From JACJYC01 sp964558465 (GTDB lineage Bacteria; Bacteroidota; Bacteroidia; Chitinophagales; Saprospiraceae): DNA of 29,178 bases. Location of the stretch: NCBI GenBank assembly GCA_964558465.1, contig CAZLEF010000091.1, forward strand, positions 1 through 29,178. The letters run 5' to 3'. The position numbers and the translations under genes are program-made. The notes beneath the pieces are model-generated. The model searched no databases. It was not told the origin of the DNA and was given only the letters and a program-made list of their open reading frames with translations. Shown one piece after another: positions 8,028-15,898 of this stretch. The first letter of the stretch is position 1, and each line of letters opens with the position of its first letter.

Positions 8028-8930
8028 ATGCACCGATTTACCCTTTTTTTCCTGGCGGCCATCACCCTGGCAGCCTGCAAAAATGATCCATCCAATCAGG
8101 ACCCGGCGGCTCAGGAGGAGTGGATCTCCCTTTTCAACGGCAAAGACCTCGACGGCTGGACGATCAAGTTCGCAGGCCGTCCGCTCGGTGAGAATTACCT
8201 GAATACCTTTCTGGCCGAAGACAGCATGATCCGGGTCAGCTACGCCAATTACGACTCTTTCCACAACGCCTATGCGCATATGTATTACAAGGAGCCGTAC
8301 TCCTATTACAAATTAAAATTTGAATACCGTTTCCTGGGCGAACAAACACCCGGCGGCGCCGTATGGAACAACCGCAACAGCGGCGTGATGCTGCACAGCC
8401 AGTCGGCAGAAAGCAACGATATGGATCAGGATTTTCCCGTCTCCGTAGAATTGCAATTATTGGGCGGGCTGGGAACGGGCGAACGCCAGACCGCCAACGT
8501 CTGCACGCCGGGCACCGCCGTGGTCATGAAAGATACCGTGGATTTCCGGCATTGCATCAATTCAACCTCCAAAACCTATGAAGGCGACCAATGGGTGGAG
8601 GTGGAAGCCGTGGTCCTGGGCGACGAATCCATCATCCATATTGTGGAGGGCGATACCGTCCTGGTATATTATAAACCGCAGATCGGCGGCGGCTTCATCA
8701 GCAAGGCGCAGGGGGCCGACTGGTCGGCCTTCGGCATCCAAAACGCGGAGCCCTGGATCCAAAAGGAAGGAACCCTGCTTAAAGAGGGGTATATCGCCCT
8801 GCAGGCCGAAAGCCACGCCATTGACTTCCGGAATATTGTGCTGCTCGACCTTTGCGGGTGTAAGGACCCCAAGGCTAAAAATTACAAATCCTATTTTGTG
8901 AAGGACGATCGGGCGAAGTGTGTTTATTAG
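8028..8930 (+). CDS. DUF1080 (3-keto-disaccharide hydrolase-like) lipoprotein
   Basis: This 300-residue lipoprotein has the lipobox LAAC (Cys17). Its DUF1080 domain runs from about residue 31 (EWISLFNGKDLDGWTIK) to about 272 (HAIDFRNIVLLDL). This concanavalin-like beta-sandwich family includes enzymes that cleave 3-keto-glycosides. Typical landmarks are YYKLKFEYRF, NSGVMLHSQ and VSVELQLLGG. The C-terminal 25 residues are unusual. CGCKDPKAKNY and KDDRAKC resemble the short cysteine motif (GCxDPxAxNY...DDxxC) seen repeatedly in large Bacteroidota surface proteins. It follows the isomerase-like gene by 100 bases in the same direction. The gap holds A-rich repeated words (AAATGTGAAATG) but no clear terminator. 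Confidence 0.9.
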   Translation: MHRFTLFFLAAITLAACKNDPSNQDPAAQEEWISLFNGKDLDGWTIKFAGRPLGENYLNTFLAEDSMIRVSYANYDSFHNAYAHMYYKEPYSYYKLKFEYRFLGEQTPGGAVWNNRNSGVMLHSQSAESNDMDQDFPVSVELQLLGGLGTGERQTANVCTPGTAVVMKDTVDFRHCINSTSKTYEGDQWVEVEAVVLGDESIIHIVEGDTVLVYYKPQIGGGFISKAQGADWSAFGIQNAEPWIQKEGTLLKEGYIALQAESHAIDFRNIVLLDLCGCKDPKAKNYKSYFVKDDRAKCVY

Positions 8931-8948
8931 TCCTCCGGTGAACAGGGT

Positions 8949-10079
8949 TTATATGATAAAGTCTAAAAAATTATCTTTATTGACTACCTGAAAACTTGCA
9001 TTTTCATAAGTTTCTATCCAGGTAGCGGGGGCTATTTTATTTTTAGGTTTGAATTTAAATTCATAACCGCTCAGCATCCCGCCTGATTCTTCCACATAAT
9101 CAAGTTCTGCGCCTGTGTATGTCCGCCAAAAGTAGGTGTTGGCAAAATTGTATTCATAAGCTAACTTTTTCTTTCGCTCCAGAATCAAAAAATTCTCCCA
9201 CAAAGCCCCTACGTCGTTTCTCATATCCAGAGGGTTAAAATTATCGATCAACGTATTGCGAATCCCCAAATCATAGAAATAAATTTTATCCATCTTTGAA
9301 ACCTCCTTCCTTAGATTCCTGTTGAATCCCGAAAGCCTGAAAACGATAAATCCCTTTTCCAGCAGATCTATATAATTACTGACGGTTTCATGGCTCAAAT
9401 CCAGGTTCTTCCCTAATTCGTGAATAGAAACCAGGGAGCCTGTCTGGAATGCCAAAAGTTGCAATAGTTTGTGGATCTTATCCGAATGTTTGATATTGGA
9501 GAGCTGAAGGATATCTTTGTACAGGTATGCTGAAGTCAATTCCTGTAATTGGATTAGTTTTTGCTTCTTTCCTTTTAGCCCAATTACTTCGGGATACATC
9601 CCAAAAAGTAAAAAGCTTTCCAACTGATCTTTTAGTTCAAAATCTGTTTGTTGCTGTTTTAACTCGGCCACAGATATCGGAAATAAATGGAATGTCCGGG
9701 TCCGGCCGGTTAAAGGCTCCTGGATGTTATTAGCAAGGTCAAATGAAGAAGAACCGGTTGCAATAATCCTCAAATCAGGCAGGTTATCATGCAAAATCTT
9801 GAGGTTGATCCCGATGTCTGATATCCGTTGAGCCTCATCGATAAATAGCAATTCGTTATCCCCGATCAATTCCTGCATTTTCCTTAGATCTCTACTGGAT
9901 AAAATATCGTTGTATTTTAACTGATCGGCATTGATCTCTATAGACTTCCTTGGCAGTTCCTTTAAAATTTCTTTGACCAGCGTCGTTTTCCCAACTTGTC
10001 TGGGGCCATATAAAACGATAATCTTGGGTTTTTGATTCAGCGTTTCTTTTATCTCTGATTGTAAAATTCTAGGTATCAT
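8949..10079 (-). CDS. AAA ATPase with DUF4143 domain
   Basis: This 376-residue protein belongs to the AAA_14/DUF4143 family. Walker A is GPRQVGKTT (Lys31), Walker B is LLFIDEAQ (Asp81-Glu82), and ATGSSSFDL (sensor-like) lies near residue 108. A winged-helix-like segment (SIHELGKNLDLSHETVSNYI, about 218-237) precedes the DUF4143 part, which has the nuclease-like pattern ALWENFLI, TYFWRTYTGAELDYV and GYEFKFKP. The last resembles the D-(x)-E-x-K core of restriction-like folds. The cellular role of the family is not established; a conflict or mobile-element role is often suspected. The gene is AT-rich against its GC-rich neighbours and is convergent with the DUF1080 gene (18 bases between stops), which fits independent acquisition. 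Confidence 0.92.
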   Translation of the reverse strand: MIPRILQSEIKETLNQKPKIIVLYGPRQVGKTTLVKEILKELPRKSIEINADQLKYNDILSSRDLRKMQELIGDNELLFIDEAQRISDIGINLKILHDNLPDLRIIATGSSSFDLANNIQEPLTGRTRTFHLFPISVAELKQQQTDFELKDQLESFLLFGMYPEVIGLKGKKQKLIQLQELTSAYLYKDILQLSNIKHSDKIHKLLQLLAFQTGSLVSIHELGKNLDLSHETVSNYIDLLEKGFIVFRLSGFNRNLRKEVSKMDKIYFYDLGIRNTLIDNFNPLDMRNDVGALWENFLILERKKKLAYEYNFANTYFWRTYTGAELDYVEESGGMLSGYEFKFKPKNKIAPATWIETYENASFQVVNKDNFLDFII

Positions 10080-10215
10080 TGTATCGGGTTTTTTACAAAA
10101 AACGAAAATTTTTAAGATTAAGTTTAATAATTTGCGTTAAATTTTCAGGTTAACTTTAAAAATTCACGTATCATACCTGGATTCAATGAATAGTTTTATA
10201 TAAAAATCCGATCAC

Positions 10216-12207
10216 ATGAAGTTTCCCTTACTGTATCTCCTCGCCTGCGCCCCCATCGCCGCCTTCAGCCAGCCGACTCCGAAATGGTGGCTCACCGAAC
10301 CCGTTTCCCTCATCCAGACCAACCTCCGGGAAACGGATTCGGACCTCGACCCGGTAAAACTGATCCGGCAGGTCAAAGATTTTCCGGCCAATACCATCCT
10401 GTTCAGCGTGGGCGGCATCACGGCTCATTACCCAACCAAAGTTGAACACCATTTCAGCAGCGACTACCTGCCTGCGGGCAAGGACCTTGTCGGCGACGTG
10501 ATCCGGGAAGCCCACCGTTCGGGTATCCGCGTCATCGCCCGGTTTGATTTCAGCCGGGCGCGCAAAGCGGTGTATCAGGCCCATCCGGAGTGGTTTTACG
10601 CCCAAAAAAACGGCAGTGGGGTAGTGGACGACAACGACCTCTACAGCGTCTGTATCAACGGCGGTTATTACCACAAAAAGGCGCTCGAAATCCTTTCCGA
10701 AGCCCTCGACCGGTACCCCGTGGACGGCCTGTTTTTCAACTGGTTCGGCAATATCTCCACCGATTACAAAGGCCAATCCATCGGCCTCTGCCATTGCGGC
10801 GCCTGCGAATCGGCTTTCCGGGACAGATACGGGCGCGGCATCCCTGAGAAAAGCGACAAGGAGTACGAAACCTTTATGGACGAAAGCAAAACGGCAGTGG
10901 CCGTCAAAATCCGCTCCCTGATCCGGGAAAAACGCCCGCAAGCCTTGTTTATGACCTATATCGACGATGAAACCGACGGCATCGTCACGGAAGCTGATTT
11001 TTACAAATGGCGCCCGCTGCCGCAATGGATCTACGTGTCCAGTGAACACGTCAACCGGGGGCTCAATTCCAACCCAGGCAAGATGGTCTTCAACCTGGTG
11101 ATGCCCTATCAGGAAATGCGTTACCGGTTTGGCACCGTCGCGGGGCCCGGGTTAAGGGCGCTTTTGTACCAAAGTTTGGCCCATGGAGCCTTCCCGGCCT
11201 TTGTCAACCTGGGAACCATGGACCAACCCGACCGGGCTGCAATGGCTGCCGTACAACCGGTTTTTCACTTTTACGACCAAAACAAAATAGCATACCTGGG
11301 GCAAAAAAATGCCGCACGTGTGGTCTTGTATGCCAGGCAAAGTCCGGGTTGGAGCAGCCATTCCAACGATTACCGGGGATTTTTCCGGTTGCTCAGTGAA
11401 CTGCATGTTCCATTTAAAGTAACCCGTCATATTTCGGGGCTTGATCCGGAAAACACCGACCTTGTCATTGTACCGGAAGGTCCGACACCCAAAGAACTGG
11501 AAGCCTATATTGAAAAGGGGGGATCGGTATTGATAGCGGGGACCACCCACCCGGGAATCGGGCTCAACGCAACGGTCAAACACTGGAAAGACACCCGGTC
11601 GGCCTATATGCGGATCACCGACCATACCCTTTTCCCTTCTCTGACCGAAACGGATGTCCTCTTCTGGGAGGGCGAATACCTGGAACTGGCCCCGTCGCCG
11701 ACCCCGGTGACGCTGATCCCGCCGGGGCAATTTGGCCCACCGGACAAGGTAACCCCCCTCAACGAGGTGACCGGCAAACCCGGCCTCATCCTCAAAAAAA
11801 ACGGCGCCGGGCAGATCGCCTATATACCCTGGCAGATCGGCGGGTTGTATTACCTGCACAGCAACGACAAACACCGGCTGTTTGTTTCCGATCTGATCAG
11901 CGCCCTGATTCCGGAAAACCGGCGCCAGTTGACCACCAATGCCCACCCGTCCGTCGAGATCACGGTGATGGAACAACCGGGTAAAAACAGGGTGAACGTC
12001 CACCTGATCAACCTGAGCGGGCATTCGGGCACAGCGTTTTTTGAGGCGGTTGAAATGCGCGATATCTCGCTGAAGATCAGAGGCGTATTCTCGAAAGCCG
12101 CTTCGATCGGCACGGGGCGGGTTTACCCGTTGAAAGCATCCGAAGGGTTCACCGAATTGACCATTCCCCGTCTGGGGGAATATGAGGCCGTTCGTTTGGA
12201 ACGATGA
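10216..12207 (+). CDS. Secreted glycoside-hydrolase-like protein (GHL6-type barrel)
   Basis: This 663-residue protein begins with a signal peptide (MKFPLLYLLACAPIAAFSQ). Residues about 30-330 look like the TIM barrel of hypothetical glycosyl hydrolase family GHL6 and related GH42-like enzymes. Landmarks are GIRVIARFDFSRARK, AHPEWFY, YPVDGLFFNWFGN and a CHCGAC cluster (Cys192, Cys194, Cys197) that could bind zinc. Residues about 345-470 resemble the amidotransferase-like trimerisation domain of beta-galactosidases (ARVVLYARQ, DLVIVPEGPTPKELEAYIEKGG). The remainder is a beta-rich C-terminal region. It is probably a periplasmic or secreted carbohydrate-active enzyme of unknown substrate. The upstream 136-base AT-rich gap is shared with the divergent AAA ATPase. 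TAGTTTTA at about 10192 is a weak -7 candidate. Confidence 0.8.
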   Translation: MKFPLLYLLACAPIAAFSQPTPKWWLTEPVSLIQTNLRETDSDLDPVKLIRQVKDFPANTILFSVGGITAHYPTKVEHHFSSDYLPAGKDLVGDVIREAHRSGIRVIARFDFSRARKAVYQAHPEWFYAQKNGSGVVDDNDLYSVCINGGYYHKKALEILSEALDRYPVDGLFFNWFGNISTDYKGQSIGLCHCGACESAFRDRYGRGIPEKSDKEYETFMDESKTAVAVKIRSLIREKRPQALFMTYIDDETDGIVTEADFYKWRPLPQWIYVSSEHVNRGLNSNPGKMVFNLVMPYQEMRYRFGTVAGPGLRALLYQSLAHGAFPAFVNLGTMDQPDRAAMAAVQPVFHFYDQNKIAYLGQKNAARVVLYARQSPGWSSHSNDYRGFFRLLSELHVPFKVTRHISGLDPENTDLVIVPEGPTPKELEAYIEKGGSVLIAGTTHPGIGLNATVKHWKDTRSAYMRITDHTLFPSLTETDVLFWEGEYLELAPSPTPVTLIPPGQFGPPDKVTPLNEVTGKPGLILKKNGAGQIAYIPWQIGGLYYLHSNDKHRLFVSDLISALIPENRRQLTTNAHPSVEITVMEQPGKNRVNVHLINLSGHSGTAFFEAVEMRDISLKIRGVFSKAASIGTGRVYPLKASEGFTELTIPRLGEYEAVRLER

Positions 12208-12267
12208 CAAACTTGCCGACCCAATCCGCCCGGTCACCGACCGGCTGCCCCGGTTTACAGAAAACAA

Positions 12268-12298
12268 TTGACATCCGTATTTTCATTCCCTACTTTTG
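12268..12298 (+). promoter_or_regulatory. Bacteroidota-type promoter of the ABC/LytTR operon
   Basis: TTG at 12268-12270 and TACTTTTG at 12291-12298 match the Bacteroidota -33 and -7 elements (TTTG and TAnnTTTG) with the usual 20-base spacer. Transcription would start around 12304-12307. This rules out the TTG at 12296 as a start codon, leaves the ATG at 12308 almost leaderless, and favours the ATG at 12329. Confidence 0.7.
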
Positions 12299-12328
12299 AG
12301 GTATTCAATGGATTTTCAAAAAGGGAAT

Positions 12329-13243
12329 ATGTACAGTATCGAAGCCATTGCCTTGTCTCATCAGTTCACACGGGGAGAGCTGGTGCTGGACGGGGTCGAC
12401 CTTCGGGTCAGAACTGGCAGCATTTCAGGTTTTTTGGGCCCCAATGGAGCGGGCAAAACAACGACGCTCAGGTTGATCCTGGGTTTGCTCAAAAAACAAC
12501 AGGGCGATATCCTTATTTTCGGGCAACCCTTCGACCGGCGCAACCGCATTGCTGCTTTGAACAAAATCGGTTCGTTGATCGAAATGCCCTCGGTATACAG
12601 CCACCTCACCGCCGTCGAGAACCTGATGGTCTGGCAGCGGATTTACAGATGTCCGAAAAAACGGGTTCAGGACGTCCTGCAACGGGTGGGGCTTGCCGGA
12701 ACGGGGGCCAAAAAAGCAGGGCAATTCTCCCTGGGCATGAAACAAAGGCTGGGCATTGCCGTGGCGCTGCTCAACGAACCCGCTCTGCTGGTATTGGACG
12801 AACCTACCAACGGACTCGACCCCAGCGGCATTGTGGAGATCCGGGAACTGCTGAAAACACTCAATAAAGAACACGGGATCACCATTTTGATCTCCAGCCA
12901 TTTATTGCCCGAAATTGAAAAAATCGCCACCGATATCGCCATCATTCACAAAGGGAGAATGTTGTTCCAGGGGCTGTTGAACGAACTCATGGAGCGCCGG
13001 CGGCAAGCTTCCTCGATCGCCTTTGAAACCAGCGACCATGCCCGGGCTTTGCAAACGGCTTTACTCAGGCAACCGGCAACCCGCCAGGAAAACGGCAAGA
13101 TCATCCTGCCGGCCGTTGACCAACCTGCGATTGCCGCCCTCAACCGGGAGTTGGTGCAAAACGGGATCGACGTTTACGGCATCACGACCCTGGAAAACGA
13201 CCTGGAATCCATTTTCATGCAACTCACCAACGTCGAATCATGA
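12329..13243 (+). CDS. ABC transporter ATP-binding protein (BcrA/NatA-like)
   Basis: This 304-residue ATPase has Walker A GPNGAGKTT (Lys43), Q-loop region IGSLIEMPSVY, signature FSLGMKQRL, Walker B LLVLDEPTNGLDP and H-loop ISSHLL. The extra C-terminal 80 residues are typical of the drug/lantibiotic export ATPases (BcrA, NatA, CcmA-like). I chose ATG 12329 (MYSIEAIALSHQF) because an upstream TTG lies inside the promoter -7 box and AAAAAGGGA immediately precedes this ATG. ATG 12308 is the alternative. The gene ends in an ATGA overlap with the permease, which implies coupled translation. It probably powers the following ABC-2 permease to export a peptide, antibiotic or lipid. Confidence 0.93.
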   Translation: MYSIEAIALSHQFTRGELVLDGVDLRVRTGSISGFLGPNGAGKTTTLRLILGLLKKQQGDILIFGQPFDRRNRIAALNKIGSLIEMPSVYSHLTAVENLMVWQRIYRCPKKRVQDVLQRVGLAGTGAKKAGQFSLGMKQRLGIAVALLNEPALLVLDEPTNGLDPSGIVEIRELLKTLNKEHGITILISSHLLPEIEKIATDIAIIHKGRMLFQGLLNELMERRRQASSIAFETSDHARALQTALLRQPATRQENGKIILPAVDQPAIAALNRELVQNGIDVYGITTLENDLESIFMQLTNVES

Positions 13244-14016
13244 CAGCCGCTTTCATCCATAGCATTCAGAGCGAATGGCTCAAAAAAAGAAGAACCGCCG
13301 CCGCCTGGCTCGTGGTCATCGGCGGGTTTTTTATCCCGGCCATCATCCTGGCAGGCCGGCTTTATGAATTTGACAGCCTGGCCGGTAAACATACCGCGGC
13401 GGAAGCCTGGGTTTCGGTCTTCCAGACCTGCTGGCGCCATATGGCGATTTTATTGTTGCCTTTCGGCGTCATCCTGGCCACCAGCCTGATCACCCAGCTC
13501 GAGTTTCGCAACAACACCTGGAAGCAGGTGCATACGGCGCCCCAGCGATTGCTGCACGTTTTTTTCGCCAAATTGCTGGTCATCCTGGCGATGTTGCTCC
13601 AGTTCTTTATCCTGTTCAACATCGGGATCTACCTGGTGGTGGCGCTGCCGGCGCTGGTATTTGGGGCTGTTCCATACCCCGCGGCGGAGATTCCTTTTGA
13701 TATGGCGCTGAAATGGAACAGTCAGTTATTCCTGGCCAGTTTGCCGATTGTCGGCCTGCAATACCTGATCAGTCTGCAATTCAGGAATTTTATGATCCCC
13801 ATTGGAGTGGGTGTCGGATTGTTTGTCGCCTCGTTGGTGGCCCTTTCCTGGAAATACAGTTATCTGATCCCCTATACCTATTGTTCTATCGCCTTTTTAG
13901 GGAATGCCGGTCAGATGAACAGAGGGGTAAATATCCAGTATTGGGCCGTCGGGTATTTTGTTTTGTTTACATCATTGAGCCTGATGTTTTACCTTGCGAA
14001 AAAGGAGAAAGGATGA
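13240..14016 (+). CDS. ABC-2 type transporter permease
   Basis: This 258-residue integral membrane protein has about six hydrophobic helices (about 21-41, 68-88, 107-140, 165-180, 189-207, 230-250). It opens with SIQSEWLKKRRTAAAWLVV, a cytoplasmic-to-TM1 transition typical of ABC-2 permeases of bacitracin/lantibiotic immunity systems. It overlaps the ATPase gene by four bases (ATGA) and the kinase gene by four bases (ATGA). It is the membrane half of the exporter; the substrate is not identifiable. Confidence 0.9.
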   Translation: MTAAFIHSIQSEWLKKRRTAAAWLVVIGGFFIPAIILAGRLYEFDSLAGKHTAAEAWVSVFQTCWRHMAILLLPFGVILATSLITQLEFRNNTWKQVHTAPQRLLHVFFAKLLVILAMLLQFFILFNIGIYLVVALPALVFGAVPYPAAEIPFDMALKWNSQLFLASLPIVGLQYLISLQFRNFMIPIGVGVGLFVASLVALSWKYSYLIPYTYCSIAFLGNAGQMNRGVNIQYWAVGYFVLFTSLSLMFYLAKKEKG

Positions 14017-15083
14017 AAAAAACCGTGATCCTCCTGTTGCATATCGGTTATTGGTTGTTGTATTTGCTGCTGCTGGGGGTGATCTTTGCGGGTTTCGGCC
14101 TGCGATGGTCGGCCGAGCCGCGCCCCGGTCTTTTGTTGTTGGTCCATCCGATCGGCACCATGACCATCCTGCCCAATGTCATAGCTTTTTACGGATTTTA
14201 TGCCTGGGTTTTTTCCAGGTTCCTGGTGAAACGGAGGATCCTGATGACCCTTCTGGCCGGCATATTGGTTTGTGCCGGGAGCGCCCTCATCTGCCTTTTG
14301 ACGCTTTACCTGGCCGACGGGAAAAAACACGGGATCTTCAACGGCCCGCAGGAATTGGCCGGCGCGATGTTTTTTTTGTCGATCGTGGCCATGATCCATG
14401 GGATGATCGCCCTGGTGATCCGGGGGTTTATCGCCTGGTACGACGACCTCAAGGTCAAGGAAGCGCTCACCAAAAAGAACTTTGAAATGGAACTTGCCCT
14501 GGTCAAATCACAGCTCGATCCTCATTTTTTGTTTAATACGATCAACAATATTGACGTGCTCATCACGAAGGACCCCGGGCGGGCTTCGGCGTACCTCAAC
14601 CAGTTGTCGGATATCATGCGGTTTATGTTGTACGAGACCAAAACCGGGAAGATCCCGCTGAGCAAGGAACTGGATTATATCGGAAAATTCATTGAACTGC
14701 AAAAGATCCGGTCCTTTAATCCGGGTTACGTCACCTATGATTTTTCCGGGGAAACCGACCAGGTGTTGATCGCCCCGATGGTCTTTATTCCGTTTGTGGA
14801 AAATGCCTTTAAACATGCCGACGGCATCAAAACCGACGAAGCCATCCGGGTGAAAGTGAAAGTGAGGCCGGATGCTGTTTTTTTTGAGTGTTCCAACAAA
14901 TACCTGCCCTCACCCCGGTCCAAACCCTTCCACAGCGGATTGGGCAACGAATTGATCCGGAAAAGGCTTGAACTGTTATATCCCCAAAAACACCAGTTGA
15001 CCGTCGAGGATAATAGCGATATTTACAGCGTGAAATTAGTCATCAAGCCGGATGAAAATGGATTGCATCATCATCGAGGATGA
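14013..15083 (+). CDS. LytS-type sensor histidine kinase
   Basis: This 356-residue kinase starts at the ATG at 14013 inside the permease stop (ATGA); an upstream extension in this frame would run through the permease gene and is not real. Four hydrophobic helices lie in the first 140 residues (about 4-28, 47-70, 76-100, 117-140), with no periplasmic sensor domain. The His_kinase domain follows: ELALVKSQLDPHFLFNTINN with phosphoacceptor His171, N-box PFVENAFKHA, and GLGNELIRKRLELLYP. Sensing through membrane helices next to a transporter resembles intramembrane kinases that monitor an associated ABC exporter. The C-terminal end (PDENGLHHHRG) is encoded in the region shared with the regulator gene. 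Confidence 0.93.
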   Translation: MKKTVILLLHIGYWLLYLLLLGVIFAGFGLRWSAEPRPGLLLLVHPIGTMTILPNVIAFYGFYAWVFSRFLVKRRILMTLLAGILVCAGSALICLLTLYLADGKKHGIFNGPQELAGAMFFLSIVAMIHGMIALVIRGFIAWYDDLKVKEALTKKNFEMELALVKSQLDPHFLFNTINNIDVLITKDPGRASAYLNQLSDIMRFMLYETKTGKIPLSKELDYIGKFIELQKIRSFNPGYVTYDFSGETDQVLIAPMVFIPFVENAFKHADGIKTDEAIRVKVKVRPDAVFFECSNKYLPSPRSKPFHSGLGNELIRKRLELLYPQKHQLTVEDNSDIYSVKLVIKPDENGLHHHRG

Positions 15084-15735
15084 ACCGCTGGCGCTTGAAC
15101 GAGCCAGAGGTTATGTGTCGAAAGTCCCTTTCCTGCACCTGCTGGCTACTTTCGACAATGCCCTGGACGCACTGGAATTGATCAAAACCGGCAAAGTCGA
15201 CCTGATCTTCCTGGATATCAACCTGGGTGAATTTTCAGGGATCCAGTTGCTGGAAACGACTGCGGTCAACAGCCAGGTTATTCTGACAACGGCCTACCAC
15301 GAATATGCCATCAAGGGGTTCGACCTGAAAGTTACCGACTATCTGCTGAAACCTTATACCTTCGACCGGTTTGTACAGGCGGTGAGCCGGGCGCAGGCAT
15401 TATTGAACAAACCCGAACCGCAAGCCCATCGGCCGTTTATTTTCCTGAAAACAGCCTCGCGGCTGGAGAAAGTTTTCCTGGATGAGATCTTGTACATCGA
15501 AGGTATGGGCGATTATCGCCGGGTATTTCTACCGGGAAAAAGCGTGATGACCCAACAAACCTTCGCCGAATTTGAGCAAAAGATCCCGGCCAGGGCCCTG
15601 TGCAGGGTGCATAAATCCTATATGGTGGCCCCGGCCAAGATCGATTCGGTAGAAAGGGACCGGATTCGCATAGGGGCTGTTATTATCCCGGTTTCGGAGA
15701 CTTACAGACAAGCCTTTCTGGATTTGATCCGATGA
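15052..15735 (+). CDS. LytTR-family response regulator
   Basis: This 227-residue regulator has an N-terminal receiver domain (acidic pocket EDE at residues 9-11, phosphoacceptor Asp55 in LIFLDINLGE, TTAYHEYAIKGF, conserved Lys in DYLLKPYTFDRF). Its C-terminal LytTR DNA-binding domain runs from about 129 to 225 (IFLKTASRLEKVFLDEILYI, CRVHKSYMV). ATG 15052 or 15058 (MDCIIIEDEP) may be the start; both lie within the kinase gene, giving a 26-32 base out-of-frame overlap. It is the phosphorylation partner of the upstream kinase and probably controls the operon promoter at 12268-12298 or an unlinked target. Confidence 0.94.
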   Translation: MKMDCIIIEDEPLALERARGYVSKVPFLHLLATFDNALDALELIKTGKVDLIFLDINLGEFSGIQLLETTAVNSQVILTTAYHEYAIKGFDLKVTDYLLKPYTFDRFVQAVSRAQALLNKPEPQAHRPFIFLKTASRLEKVFLDEILYIEGMGDYRRVFLPGKSVMTQQTFAEFEQKIPARALCRVHKSYMVAPAKIDSVERDRIRIGAVIIPVSETYRQAFLDLIR

Positions 15736-15898
15736 TATCCACAATCCCTGGAACGGCGTTCAGGTGAACATCAAACCCGTTTCCGCCAATCCCGTTTTAT
15801 TGCATTGGGGCGGCGCCGGTCCGGACCAGGGATGGCTGGCCGGCAATTTATCACCAGTCCATAGTCTTGGGGAACTGAGCGAAGCCGAATTTCGGTTT

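Noticed and set aside
12296..12328. TTG or ATG start upstream of 12329 for the ABC ATPase
   Set aside because: The TTG is part of the promoter -7 box, and the ATG at 12308 would lie at or next to the transcription start. ATG 12308 is not fully excluded.
13713..14012. Upstream extension of the histidine kinase frame
   Set aside because: It runs through the permease gene out of frame; the ATG at 14013 in an ATGA overlap starts a clean membrane domain.
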